64,000 nucleotides of DNA from Vombatus ursinus (GCF_900497805.2 NW_020954556.1:26998003-27062002), one strand, 5' to 3'; positions 28,871 through 39,627 are shown, counted from the stretch's first letter. Made by a program: numbers and translations. Notes: generated by a model not told the origin, from the letters alone.

Positions 28871-29619
28871 AAGAATTAGTATTCCAAAGGGCTATAAAAA
28901 TGTTCATACCCTTTGACCCAGCAATAGCACTTCTAGGGCTATATTCCAAAGAGATCATACAAATGGGAAAAGGACCCACATGTACAAAAATATTCATAGC
29001 AGCTCTTTTTGTGGTGGCAAAGAATTGGAAATTGAGAGGATGCCCCTCAATTGGGGAATGGCTGAGCAAGTTGTGGTATATGAATGTGATGGAATGCTAT
29101 TGTGTTATAAGAAATGATAAAAGGCTGACTTCAGAAAAACCTGGAAAGACTTGTACGGTCTGATGCTGAGTGAAGTGAACAGAACCAGGAGAATGCTGTA
29201 CACAGTAACAGCCACATTGTATGATGACTAATATTGATAAACTTAACCTTTCCCAGCAATACAAGGATCTAAGACATCTCCAGAGGCCTCGTGATGGAAA
29301 ATGCTATCCACATCCAAAGAAAGAACAATGGAAGTTGAATTGCTATTTTTTTCCCTTCTGTTGAGTTTTGTTTCCTCTTTCTGATTGATGGTTCCTCCTA
29401 TTGGTTTTAATTTTTACTTATAACGTCACTAATGTGAAAATATGTTTAATAGGAATGTAAATGTATAACCTATATCAGATTGTGTGCCATCCTGGGGAGG
29501 GTGGTAGAGAGGAAGGGGGAGAAAAATTTTAAATTCAAAAGCATATGGAAGTGATTATTGATAAATCAAAATAAATTAATAAAAAATTAAAAATTAAAAA
29601 AAGAAAAAAGAATTAGTAT
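28871..29619 (+). mobile_element. L1 3' end with target duplication
   Basis: A 5'-truncated L1 (28883-29607). It begins inside the ORF2 C-terminal region, whose plus-strand translation includes 'FIAALFVVAKNWKLRGCPSI' and 'GEWLSKLWYMN', then passes through a 3' untranslated region with 'gtataacctatatcagattgtgtgcc' to an A-rich tail. An exact 12 bp duplication, aagaattagtat, is at 28871-28882 and 29608-29619. This is one of the clearest insertions here. Confidence 0.93.
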
Positions 29620-29694
29620 AAAAGAATAATAGGGAGATAAAGGAGGGGTTGCAAGAATATAGTAGAATTGGCATAACAGTGGGAAAAGCACTAA

Positions 29695-29865
29695 ATATAA
29701 TAATAATAGAAATAACTCATTTATATAGCACTTTAAGACACAGTTTATTTCTTTATAATAATCACTTGAGGGAGTCAGTACAAATATTATTGTCCCTATT
29801 TGATAGATGAGGAAACAAAGGCTCAGAAAGGTAAAATTAATTGTCTAGGGTCACTTGGAGTGAGA
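29695..29865 (-). repeat. MIR, one arm of an inverted pair
   Basis: 'aataactcatttatatagcactttaag', 'ctatttgatagatgaggaaacaaaggctcag', reversed. It abuts an oppositely oriented copy at 29868. Confidence 0.65.
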
Positions 29866-29867
29866 AG

Positions 29868-30078
29868 AGACCCGAGTTTTAATTTCAACTCTGACCCAAT
29901 TTCAACTTTGACCTGTGTGGTCAAAGGCAAGTCTCTTTACAACTTTAACTGTAAAATGAGGATAATAATAGCTATAATGCCTACCTCATAGGGTAATTGT
30001 GAAGTTTAAATGAAATCATTTATGTAAAACATTTTGCAAACATTAAGACACTATATAAATGTCAACTCTTTCAGCTTT
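29868..30078 (+). repeat. MIR, other arm of an inverted pair
   Basis: 'gtgtggtcaaaggcaagtctc', 'ctgtaaaatgaggataataatagc', 'ctacctcatagggtaattgtgaag', 'acactatataaatgtc' in sense order. Confidence 0.7.
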
Positions 30079-30224
30079 CAAATGAGAGTCAATGGGAAAC
30101 AGGATAAGAAATGCCAACCCTTTAGTCTACGTCTAAGACAAAGTGTGGCCTTCTGTTTAAAGTGAACTCTTAATAATGATGAGACTCCAATATATGTGCT
30201 ATTTTTAAAAATATTAACTTGATT

Positions 30225-30345
30225 CAACCCAACAAGCATTTATTAAGCATTTATGATGTATTAGGCCCTGTGCTAAACACTAGGACTATAAAACCAAGGA
30301 TGAAACAGTCCTAGTTCTGAAAGAGCATATATTGTATTGGGGGGG
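30225..30345 (-). repeat. L2 3' end, antisense
   Basis: 'acaagcatttattaagcatttatgatgtattaggccctgtgctaaac' and 'acagtcctagttctgaaagagc'. Confidence 0.75.
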
Positions 30346-30466
30346 TGGGGGGAAGCAGCATGTATACCAGTAAGCAACATAATTATCTTTAGCTGGTTAT
30401 TTAGTCATTATTTGGGACTCCAAATATAAAATGGGGAATAATAACTTTCCCAAACCTTCCTAATCA

Positions 30467-30653
30467 ACAGGTAATTTTTTTTAAGTTTTTTTTTTTTTTT
30501 TTTTGGCTAGGCAATTGGGTTAAGTGACTTGCTCAGGGTCACACAGCTAGTAAATGTTATGTGTCTGAGGCTGGATTTGAACTCAGGTCCTCCTGAATCC
30601 AGGGCCGGTGCTCTATCCACTGTGCCACCTAGCTGCCCCGACAGGTAATTTTT
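30467..30653 (-). mobile_element. Short-class SINE, full length, with target duplication
   Basis: The reversed SINE (30480-30640) runs from T18 through 'ggcaattgggttaagtgacttgc' to the full head 'ctctatccactgtgccacctagctgcccc'. A 13 bp duplication, acaggtaattttt, is at 30467-30479 and 30641-30653. Confidence 0.93.
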
Positions 30654-30654
30654 A

Positions 30655-30865
30655 AAATTAAATTTTATTCTTCTTTCAGATCTACATTCTCTCCCTTATA
30701 CCTCTCCCTCTCCCCATTTACACCAATTGAGAAAGCAAAAAACCAAAACTACTTCCCACTTTAGCCATGTTTTGAAAAAAAGTCTCAATCTATACTCTGA
30801 GTCCATAATTTCTCTATCAGGAGATAGGTCACATGTTTCATTTTGAGTCCTTTGGAGCTACTGTT
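30655..30865 (-). mobile_element. L1 3' end, 5'-truncated
   Basis: Reversed: 'attctctcccttatacctctccctctcccc', 'ttgagaaagcaaaaaacc', 'ctatcaggagataggtcacatg'. The SINE at 30480 landed next to or within its tail. Confidence 0.7.
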
Positions 30866-31074
30866 CTATTATAAAGATGAATTATATAATGTCTATAATC
30901 AGTGAATGAATTGGCAAGCTCCAGGAAGAAAGATTTGAACCAAGGACAAAATTCCTAGTAATTAGAGCTATCCAAAATTATCATGATAAGTAGTGAGGTC
31001 CACACCACTAGATATATCTAAGCAGAGGATAGATGACCATTTGTCCAAGATACTCTAGAGCAGGGCTTCTTTTT

Positions 31075-31425
31075 TTTCTAATGTATAATCTTTTATCTCC
31101 ACCTCAATTACATGTTAAAACAAATTTTTAACATTTGGCTTTTTCAAAAGTTTTGAGTTCTAAATTCTATCCCTCCCTCTATCCCCTCCTCATTCCCTGA
31201 GATGGTAAGCAATCAGATATAGGTTATACAAGTGCAATCATGTAAAACATTTCCATATTAGTCATTTTGTATAAGAAGACTCAAATAAAAAATGAAAGAA
31301 AATAAGAAAGTGAAAAATATCATGTTTCAATCTGTGTTCAAACAATATCAGTTCTTTCTCTGGAGGCAGATAGTGTGCTTCATCATTAGTCCCTTGGGGT
31401 TGTCTTGCATCACTGTATTGTTGAG
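31075..31425 (-). mobile_element. L1 3' end inserted into a TIR element
   Basis: Reversed L1 3' end: 'ttgagttctaaattctatccctccctc', 'aggttatacaagtgcaatcatg', 'tttccatattagtcattttg', 'atcagttctttctctggaggcag', 'agtcccttggggttg'. The DNA-element fragments on the two sides (ending near 31070 and starting near 31428) fit together. Confidence 0.75.
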
Positions 31426-31427
31426 AA

Positions 31428-31595
31428 GAGCTTAACCTAGGGTACATGAAGTTAAAAAAAATGTTATTACTGTGTTTTAGTAAATTGGTTCCCTTCTAAT
31501 TGTATATATTTTATTTTATGCATTTTAAAACATTATTCTGAAAAGGGGTCCATGGCCTTCACCAGAAATAAAAAAAGATTAAGATCCCTTGCCCT
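31428..31595. mobile_element. TIR DNA-element relic
   Basis: 'agcttaacctagggtacatgaag', 'ttttagtaaattggttcccttctaattgtatatattttattttatgc', 'aacattattctgaaaaggggtccatggccttcacc' and 'aagattaagatcccttg'. The ends are inverted (gg.tcttaa-type), and the same family occurs at 32772. Probably a non-autonomous hAT or similar element. Confidence 0.5.
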
Positions 31596-31659
31596 AAAGG
31601 GCCATTAGGTAGGGAGCTGGGGAAGGGGGAAGGGGGAAGGGGTATGGAAAGGGAATAAG

Positions 31660-31735
31660 CAAGTATTAAACTCCTATTATGTGCCAGGGACTGCTCCAAG
31701 TACTTTATAAATATCTCATTTGACCTTGATGGGAT
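31660..31735 (-). repeat. MIR 3' fragment
   Basis: 'taaactcctattatgtgccagggactgctccaagtactttataaatatctcatttg', reversed. Confidence 0.7.
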
Positions 31736-31784
31736 TAGACAATTCTTAGCTCACTTCCACAGCTCTAAGCTTCAATGATCCCTA

Positions 31785-31865
31785 AGTATTGAGTAAGTTC
31801 CTCCTATATATCCAAAACTCTGTTAGACACTGTGGGAAGTAAGAGAAAACTAAGTTGTGCTACAT
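31785..31865 (-). repeat. L2 3' end, diverged
   Basis: 'gtattgagtaagttcctcctatatatccaaaactctgttagacactgtggg' resembles a degraded reversed L2 end. Confidence 0.45.
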
Positions 31866-32039
31866 AGTGCATACACTAAGGAATTAAAGATAGAGTTGAG
31901 AACACATTGATGTATTCACAGATAAGTGCTTCATTATCTAAATGTTTTTACTCTCGCTGAGCTATTTGGTTTACTTATACGCTGAGAAATATCAAATTTA
32001 CAAACTGTGAATGTTAATGTGATCAAGGATTTAGTTGAT

Positions 32040-32650
32040 TTTTCAAAAAATTTTCCATGGCATCAAAATTGCAAGAAATGTACACAATATCACCTACACA
32101 GTCAATTGTACCAGCATTCTTATACCTTTTTAAAATTCTTGCTTTTAGACTTATAGAGATCACAATGAAATCTTCCTGCTAAGACAGCTTGGTTTCAAGT
32201 TACTCAGTCCTACACATGACCTTTCATTTAGAACTTCATCTAAAATAATCATCCAATTATCCCAAAACTTAGGGGTAAGCTTCTTATTCATCATCAGAAA
32301 TATAAAGGCATCCCAAAAGATAACTTGCTATAAAATACAACGTATCTGACTCAAGAAATTTCTGAACATCCAAAGGAACTGCAGCATCAACAGATCCTTG
32401 TAGATAACGTCAGACTATCAGAAAAAATGACGAAATCTTTCCAACAGCTGTTCTCCCTTGCATTTCCCACAAGCAGACTCAGGTGCCAGGGAGGTTCAGT
32501 CATGTTCCACAAACAGTAACCAAATACACTCAATCTTAAATCTGGCTTAGAGATGACACCAAAGAGCCTGCTAAAGAAACAGAAGCTGCCATGTTCGGCA
32601 AGGTTCGAGTCTTGCAGCCCTATGGGAGGTTGGACACAATCACCCTCCTT
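32040..32650 (-). other. Possible decayed antisense retrocopy of an unknown mRNA
   Basis: Read on the minus strand from about 32610 there is a start-like 'cgaacATGGCAGC' context, and further on open pieces such as 'KKLTPKFWDNWMIILDEVL' (near 32250) and 'AAVPLDVQKFLESDTLYFIA' (near 32365), in different frames. Intron-free, protein-like composition suggests a processed pseudogene, but I do not recognise the parent and no poly-A end or target duplication was seen. Confidence 0.25.
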
Positions 32651-32771
32651 TGGGCTTTCTTAATTCAGTTTTCAATTTCATCCTTAACCAGGTGCCTCAG
32701 TAACAAGACTCATGGGACAGCTTTCATCCCTGTGTTGTGGAAGAAAGTGCCATGGAATCTCTAAACTCTTT

Positions 32772-33010
32772 AAGGCAAAGGTTCTTAGTCTGGGGTCCAT
32801 GGCCTTGTTTTTAAAAAATTGATAGTTGATAATCAATAATTGATTGATAAAAATTGATTTTGAAATACATTTGAAAATAGTCGGTTTCCTTTGTAATCCT
32901 ATTTTAAAAAAATTTTATGTTTTTAAAATGTCATTTAGAGAATGGATCCATAGGTTTCACCAGCCTGCCAAAAGGATTCACAACACACAAAAATGGATAA
33001 GAATCCCAGG
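32772..33010. mobile_element. TIR DNA-element relic, second copy
   Basis: 'aaaggttcttagtctggggtccatggcc' at the left and 'tcaccagcctgccaaaaggattcac...aaaatggataagaatcccagg' at the right form inverted ends. The interior 'tcggtttcctttgtaatcctat' and 'aatgtcatttagagaatggatccatagg' match the copy at 31428. No coding capacity. Confidence 0.55.
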
Positions 33011-33084
33011 TTAGAGCAACCGAACTGGGTTAGTAGCTATCTAGGGGCCAAGTCTTCTTAAATCAATGTGATCCACCAAAATAA

Positions 33085-33600
33085 TGTTCCTGAGGCTCAG
33101 ATCTGACCATATCACTCTCCAAAATATAAACTTCTTATTCTGATATCAATCTGGCTTCAACCTACATGCCTAGCTTTATTTAAATTATTCTCTTTCCTGT
33201 ACTCTGTGTTCCAGAGACAAACGAGACTATTAGCTGTTCCCTGAACAGCACGCTGCTTTCAACCTTTCAGCATCCATAAAGACTCCTCCCCCACCCACCT
33301 AGACTCTCCCCACTCCTGTCTGCTTTTCAGAATCCTTATTTTTTGTAGCCTTCCCTACTACCCCCAAGCTGAACATGTGCCCTCCTTAAATTTTCCCAGA
33401 CCAGTTTGTCTGGCTGTCTCCTTTGAATGAGTGAGTCCCTACCTTGTGGTTTACTTATCTGCAAATAAGTCATATTCCTCTGGTAGAATGTAAGGGCATG
33501 GAGGGCAAGGCTTGCATAACTTTAATCTTTATACCCCCTGTGATTAGCGTAGTCCCTGGCACAAAGAAAGCACTTAATAAATGTTTGTTGAGTGTTAGGG
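33085..33600 (+). repeat. L2 3' region
   Basis: Sense order: 'gatctgaccatatcactctcc', 'catgcctagctttatttaaatt', 'gtagaatgtaagggcatggagggcaagg', 'tagtccctggcacaaagaaagcacttaataaatgtttgttgag'. Confidence 0.82.
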
Positions 33601-34720
33601 AGAGATCATTAGAAACAGCATAGTGGAACACAGCAGGCAGGGAACCAGGGCACAGAAAACAAAGACATTCCCCACTTTCTCTTTCTGGTCAAATAGTAAA
33701 TATGGAAAAAGTGAATAAGCTCCATTGTTAAGCAGCCAAATCTGTATTTTAATGGAAAGTAAAGGAGCATGAACATTATAGATCTACAGGAAAACATAAC
33801 AGAATTTGAGATGTAGACGATTAAAGCCGGAAAGCCACGTCCATCATTCCAAATGTGACTGGGAGGCAGAGAAAATAAATAGGCACTTAATAGCTGAGCC
33901 AGGCTAAAACCCCACAAAGCCTGGAGTCCTGCTAAGGCTCAGCGGTATAAAAGTGCCAGAGTGAAGATTAAAGAAGAATGTCATTAAAATGCAAAATAAA
34001 AGCAAGAGAAAGGCCCTGAGTCCTGCTAAGGGCTCTTTTAAAGCCATTTTGGTATATACAATTCCTGGTTATGTAAGGTACAGGGAACAAAGCTTACTCC
34101 ATGGATTCTAATAGGCAGTATTAGTCAAGAACAAAACAGAGAGAGAACAGGCTTAGGCAGTATTAGTCAAGAACAAAACAGAGAGAGAACAGGCTGAGAG
34201 ATACCGGCTCCCTTCCTGGAGGACTGGACAGTGCCGGCTCTAAATGAGGGCGTAGATTCACTCATATTCAGTCATTTCCTGATGGTTATTTCACCATTTA
34301 AAAGGATGAGTTTAATAAGGTAAAGAAATGGAGCTCCTATACGACCTATTTTTCTTGTTACAACCTTGGAAAGGCAGTCTGAGGCTAGCAAATAGCAAAA
34401 GCCTTCTCTATGATTTCTGTATTTTCTGGAAGACTTTACCTTACTGGGATGTCTGTTGACAACCCCCAGTTCCTCACTAATATCTTTCAAACATCACAAC
34501 TTTGGCTACCACATTTTCACAGTGATGAATGGGAGTAGAAAAAGAATTGACAGCATAATTCTGGGACCGTTGCTCTGAAAAAGGTGACAGTGGAAGAGAG
34601 GAAAGCTTCAAAGAGAGATTGAAGGATAACTTCATGCAAAGTTGTGAGTTGGTGAGCTTTGCATTACACCCAGGAGAGGACTGACATGTGTTAGGGTTTA
34701 GGGCAGGCACTGGGCCTGAA
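33601..34720. other. Stretch without recognised genes
   Basis: Apart from the 42 bp tandem duplication (listed separately) no repeat ends or coding signatures are seen. Confidence 0.45.
34112..34195. repeat. Perfect 42 bp tandem duplication
   Basis: The unit starting 'taggcagtattagtcaagaa' and ending 'agagaacaggct' occurs twice head to tail, 34112-34153 and 34154-34195, with no mismatch. Perfect identity points to a recent replication-slippage or polymorphic event, or an assembly duplication. Confidence 0.95.
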
Positions 34721-35065
34721 GAGGGGCCAGTCCTTCTGGGAATAGAGGAGAGGGGTAATACAAATCAGGATCTGAGGAAGCATAAACCCAAAGGCCAGGT
34801 GCTGGCTCAGTACTAGGGTTTCTTCTCAGTGCCTAAGCCCAAGGATTGGAAATGGAATCAAGAACCCAGTTACAGGAACAGAAATAGAGTCAGGGAAGGC
34901 AATATTAGGTCAGGAGAGGAGTTACAGGGTGTGATAGGGAGCTGTTCATCTAAATCAGCCTGTCTTCCCAACCTTTTCTGATGAGGACAGATGTTTCCTG
35001 CCCCTAGTTTGGGATGATCTGATGATATCATGGTCAAGCACTAGGTCCACCATGCTCCTATTGAC

Positions 35066-35390
35066 TCATCTAACCCAGCTATGGATTTGGGCACCACCTC
35101 TGCCTTGATAGGACTTCCTTCCTGGGGCCCTTGATGCTTTTTTGGGACTATATTGATGGATGGCCTCTACCAATTCTAGGGTGTATATGTGGTATGGAGG
35201 GTCCCTTGTTCTTTCCTCAAGTCTGTATCTCTGCCAGCCCAATAGGCATTTAAGGCCCCCATCCCCCTTTTTTTTCCTCTGTGAGCTGAGGATATCAAAT
35301 CCAAAGTATTCCTCTTGCTCCTTCAAAAGGTGGATGAGAACTCAGAGGGTACAAAGGCCAGTGAAACACAGGTGGATATTGTGGAAGCAT
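35066..35390 (-). mobile_element. Ty3/Gypsy chromovirus fossil: chromodomain end of integrase
   Basis: The minus-strand translation between about 35150 and 35290 follows the chromodomain pattern that ends chromoviral integrases: a tyrosine/leucine-rich strand, a tryptophan-glutamine-arginine-tyrosine turn, then a glutamate-rich stretch, 'LELVEAIHQY' and a basic, proline/glycine-rich tail. Vertebrate chromoviruses show L.W.GYG.EE.TWEP followed by LV..FH...P.KP. Only this end survives; it is an old, inactive copy. No LTR was identified beside it. Confidence 0.6.
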
Positions 35391-35970
35391 ATTAAGACCT
35401 ACTTTTTTAGTTCAACTGAAAATATTCAAAATTAATCATTTCCCCAGTATAAAGTCCTTTCCAGCATGACCTGAAAGAAATAAATCTCATCAGTACTTAA
35501 TCAGAGTTTTCAGGAAACAATGCCCACTATTAAAATCCTTTCCGCCCTTTCTCTTAGACCTAATTCCTTTAGGAAAGTCTGTAAAAGGTCAAACAATGCT
35601 AAGTCCAGGGAAAATGGATGAATGGTGGTGAACAAACTTGGAAACTCAGAACAGGAAATGTGTACTGTTTAGTTAAGAACTTGCCTTCTCTAATCCCCTG
35701 AATTAGGATTAGGAGAGTGATCCCCCTCAGAGAAGAAATGTATTACCTGTTAGGGAAGGATAGCCTTTGAGGAGAATGGTCGTAGAGGGATTGAATGGTT
35801 TAGGAAAATAATTCATCAAGATTAAGTGACTATTGTTCTGGATCAATGAAGCAAAATATTAACTTTTACCTAACCCTGAGTTTTTAAACTGTTTTATCAT
35901 ATTGTAAAATTTTTCTTGTTCAAAAATGAATGAAAAAGCAATCCAGTGACACAGCCTCCTTGCTATTCCT
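35391..35970. other. Stretch with no recognised feature
   Basis: If the Gypsy copy continued upstream, its integrase core would lie here, but I could not recognise it. Confidence 0.4.
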
Positions 35971-35974
35971 TGAA

Positions 35975-36050
35975 CAAGACACTCCATCTCCAGACTCCAA
36001 TATTTTCATCGTCTGTCCCCCCTGCCTGGAATTCTCTCTGCCTTATCTAT
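35975..36050 (+). repeat. L2 3' region, part 1 of 3
   Basis: 'gtctgtcccccctgcctggaattctctctgcc' is sense L2. It continues at 36305 and 36530, with a SINE in each gap. Confidence 0.75.
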
Positions 36051-36051
36051 T

Positions 36052-36304
36052 CATAGGGCAGTCAGATGGTGCAGTGGATAAAGCACCAAACCCAGAGTAA
36101 GGAAGACCTGAGCTTAAATGCAACTTCAGACAGTTACCAGTTGTGTGACCCTGGGTAAGTCACTTTACCCTGTTTGCTTCAGTTTCCTCATCTGTAAAAT
36201 GAGCTGGAGAAGGAAATGGCAAACCACTCCAGTGTCTTTGCAAAGGAAACCCTAAATAATTGGGGTCATGAAGAGTTGGACATGACCAAAAAATGACTGA
36301 ACAA
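36052..36304 (+). mobile_element. Marsupial SINE with RTE-like tail
   Basis: 'agggcagtcagatggtgcagtgg', 'agttgtgtgaccctgggtaag', 'ctggagaaggaaatggcaaaccactccagtgtctttgc' and the tail 'ggggtcatgaagagttggacatgacc...ctgaacaac'. A short repeat, atctattc / atctactc, at its ends may be the target duplication. Confidence 0.87.
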
Positions 36305-36363
36305 CATCTACTCGTTCTTCCTTGGCTTCTTTCAAGTCTCAGCCAGAGGTCCACCTTCGGCAA
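36305..36363 (+). repeat. L2 3' region, part 2 of 3
   Basis: 'ttggcttctttcaagtctcagcc...cttcggcaagaagcc' continues the L2 copy. Confidence 0.75.
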
Positions 36364-36541
36364 GAAGCCATTGCTAGTGGCAGCTAGGTGGCACAGTGAA
36401 TAGAGCTCTGGCCTTGGAGTCAGGAGGACCTGAGTTCAAATCCAGCCTCAGACATTTAACCCTTACTAGCCGTGTAACCCTGGGCAACTCACTTAACCCC
36501 TATCGCCTCACCAAAAAGAAAAAAAAAAAGCCATTTCTAGT
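36364..36541 (+). mobile_element. Short-class SINE with target duplication
   Basis: The SINE (36378-36527) runs from 'ggcagctaggtggcacag' to 'cgcctcacc' and an A-rich tail. A 14 bp duplication with one mismatch, aagccattgctagt / aagccatttctagt, lies at 36364-36377 and 36528-36541. Confidence 0.93.
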
Positions 36542-36740
36542 CCTCTTAAATCATAGTGCCTTCTCTCGGAGACTACCTTCAATTTTTACTGTATATATCT
36601 TGTTAGTACATAGTCTTTCCCATTAGACTGTGGATTCCTTGAGAGCAGGGACTGTTTCTGCCTTTCTTTTTATCCCCTACTCTTAGTACAGTGCCTAGTA
36701 CATAGTAGGTACTTAATAAACTCTAGTTGACTTACTGACT
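36542..36740 (+). repeat. L2 3' end, part 3 of 3
   Basis: 'cccattagactgtggattccttgagagcaggg', 'ctcttagtacagtgcctagtacatagtaggtacttaataaac'. Confidence 0.85.
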
Positions 36741-36744
36741 TCTA

Positions 36745-37440
36745 AACTCCTATCTGTTACTTTAAAATTTCTTGTGTTAGAGATGCTGGAGGGCATGAGG
36801 AAACCCTGCCAGTTTGAACATTTCTCTCTCATGCAGAACAATTCTTGGATTTTAAATGATAAATTACTAAAAATTGTTTATGGCAGATTTGAAACTATGT
36901 TGCAGAGTACAGTATTAATGCATTTTCTTTGACAATATAAGAGTGAGGAGAGAACTCCCAGATTGGAGGTCACAGGACTTTGCACTTGAGAAAAGGAAAA
37001 GCCCTACCACCCTTTCCTCTGGTCTCTAGGAAAGTCTGCTGTGGTAACAGTTGAGGAAGCATAGCTAGACTTGGTCTCCTATGCTCCAGATCTCCTGGGA
37101 TCTTGCAAGGGCAGTTGACCTCCTGTTTATATGTTACTTTGGCTCCATAAAAGATGTGTCACAAGTCAGCCTACATGGCCCTCACTTCCTCCAGGTAATC
37201 ATTAACCGTGGGAACTGTGCTATGTGTGTTAAAGGAAAGAAAAAAACAAGTCAAGGATCAAAGCCCCACCTTATATAAAAGGGAATATTCTGGAGAGACA
37301 AGAGGATTCCATTATTGTAACAAAATTCCACAGAGAGTAAGTGATTAGGATGGCCAAGTTTCCTGATAGTGGGATGTATGCCACTAATGATACTATTCAG
37401 TTTGTGAGCTCTAGCTTCCTATTAACCCTGGGGATTATAG
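36745..37440. other. Stretch with no recognised feature
   Basis: No repeat ends or coding signatures were recognised. Confidence 0.45.
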
Positions 37441-37444
37441 AGAG

Positions 37445-37600
37445 ATAAATGAATGGATGAAAAGGCATTTATTAAGTGCCAAATACTGTGCTAAGAACTA
37501 AAGATACAAATACTAAAGTGAGATAGTCCTTGCTCTCAAGGAGCTCATACTTTTAATTGAAGGAGACAGTATAAAAAATACACTTCAGCTAAAGAGTGGA
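37445..37600 (-). repeat. L2 3' end, antisense
   Basis: 'gaaaaggcatttattaagtgccaaatactgtgctaag', 'tccttgctctcaaggagctcatac'. A SINE follows directly. Confidence 0.78.
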
Positions 37601-37602
37601 TA

Positions 37603-37860
37603 TTTTGTTGTTGTTTAGTTGTTTCAGTTGTGTCTGACTCTTCATGACCCCATTTGGGTTTCCTTGGCAAAGATACTAGAGTGTTTTTCCATTTCCCTCT
37701 CTAACTCATTTTATAGATGTGGAAACTGAGGCAAACAGGGTTAAGTGACTTGCCCAGGAGCACACAGCTAGTAAGTGTCTGAGACCAGATTTGAACTCCG
37801 GAAGAGAAGTCCGCCTGAATCCAAGCCTAACACTCTACCCATTGTGCCATGTAGCTCCCC
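37603..37860 (-). mobile_element. Marsupial SINE with RTE-like tail
   Basis: Full reversed copy with a GTT-rich tail: 'ttgttgttgtttagttgtttcagttgtgtctgactcttcatgacccc', 'agtgacttgcccaggagcacacagc', 'acccattgtgccatgtagctcccc'. A degenerate 'aaagagtgga / aaaaagtgga' pair near 37594 and 37864 could be the target duplication. Confidence 0.88.
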
Positions 37861-38034
37861 AATAAAAAGTGGAAACAGAAAGGTCCTAATGGTTCAGCAG
37901 ATAGACAGATGGCAAAATTTTTGGGTGCATCAGTAGGTTAAATGACAATTCCATGTAGTCTGGATGATATAGAAACAGGATAGATGGTAAGGCCTAGTGG
38001 CAGGCCTGGCAGTCTTTCATCTCACCTGAATGAA

Positions 38035-38165
38035 GGAATGAATGAAAAAAGTGCGTATTAAACACTTATTATGGCCATATTGTATTAAGTGCTGGGGAAA
38101 CAAATACCAAAAGGCAAAGACAAATTACTGCCCTCAAAGACCTTACATTAAATTGGAGGACCCAC
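38035..38165 (-). repeat. L2 3' end, antisense
   Basis: 'gcgtattaaacacttattatggccatattgtattaagtgctggggaaac' and 'ttactgccctcaaagaccttac'. Confidence 0.7.
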
Positions 38166-38592
38166 AACACCAAGAGGAACTGTAGTTAGGAGGAAGCATT
38201 TTGGTCCTGAAAGTCACAGGGATGGTACCTGGAGGATAGGGTATTTTTATGGACTGACACAACCCATCCAGGCACAATGGCCAAGTTCATTTGATCATTT
38301 ATGGTGGGGGTTGGGGTAAGGTGGGGATAGGATGGCTGGAAAACTAAATAGGTCTCAACAATGTCTTAGAGATAAACACATAAGTCATTTTTCAGGCTGA
38401 TTCTTTTCATAAATGGAGCTGAAAGCAAAGAAAAGCTCCACCTGAAAGGATTGGAGTTGGCGACTCATGTCATCCAAGTAGTGTGAGCAGTCATGTTGCT
38501 CTTTTTTATTTACCACTATGGATGAGGTCTGGGATTTAGGAGAAGAGTTGAAGGCATAGCAAGTCAAGGAAGGATTATGGGAAGGTGGTGAT
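38166..38592. other. Unclassified spacer
   Basis: No feature recognised. Confidence 0.4.
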
Positions 38593-39627
38593 GATTCAGT
38601 CAGTCAATAAGCATTTATTAAGCACCTACTATTTGCCAGGCAGTATGATAACTTCTGGGAATACAAGGAAAGACAAAAGACAGTCTCTTTTCTTGAGGAG
38701 TTCACAGTTTAATAGGGAAGACAATCTATAAACAATTACGTACAAACAAGCTACATACAGGATAAATTGGAGCTAATCAGTGGAAGTATTAGCATTAAGG
38801 AGGATTGGGTAAGGTTTCTTGTAAGAGTTAGGATTTTAGGTGAGACTTGAAGGAAGCTAAGGAAACCAGGAGACAAAGACTAAGGGGGGGAAAGTTCCAG
38901 GAATGGCAGACAGCCACTGAAAATTCTTGGAATTGGGAGATTCAGTATCTTCTTTGAAGAAAAGCAAAGAGGACAGAGTCATTGGATTGCAGAGTGTGAG
39001 AGACTGGGTAAGGTGGAAGAAGATTGGAAAGGTAAGAGGGTCCCAGGTTAGGAAGGCCTTTGAATGTTAAATAGAGGATTTTGATTCTGATCCTGAAGGT
39101 GATAGGGAATCACTGGAGTTTATACTGGATTATTCACTATTCAGGAAGAGGTGACAGGGTCAGATCTGCTTTAGGAAAATCACTTTGGCAGCTCAATGAT
39201 AGATGGATTGGAGTGGGGAGATGTGAGGCAGGAAGACCAACAATCAGACTATACTGGTAGTCCAGGTATAAGGAGATGAGGGCCCAGGGTAGTGGCAGTA
39301 GTTGAGAAGAGGGGGTGAATATGGGAGATGTTACAGAGGTAAAATTGACAAGATTTGGTAACACATTGGATATAGGGGTGAGAGAGAGTGGAGAGTCAAA
39401 GATGATACCTACCTTAGAAGCCTGGAGGATGGCAGTATACTTGGCAGTAATAGAGAAATTAGTAAGAGAGGAGGGTTTGGGGGAAAATATAATGAGTTCA
39501 GTTTTGATCATGTTGAACGTAAGATATCTAAGGGACATCCATTTTCAGATGTCCAGTAAGCAGTTGAAGATGTGAGACTGGTGGTTAGGAGAGAGGTTAG
39601 GACTAGATAACTGAGAACCATCAATCA

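Noticed and set aside
39315-39575. 86-residue plus-strand frame
   Set aside because: Antisense to L2 ORF2; the minus strand carries the RT similarity.
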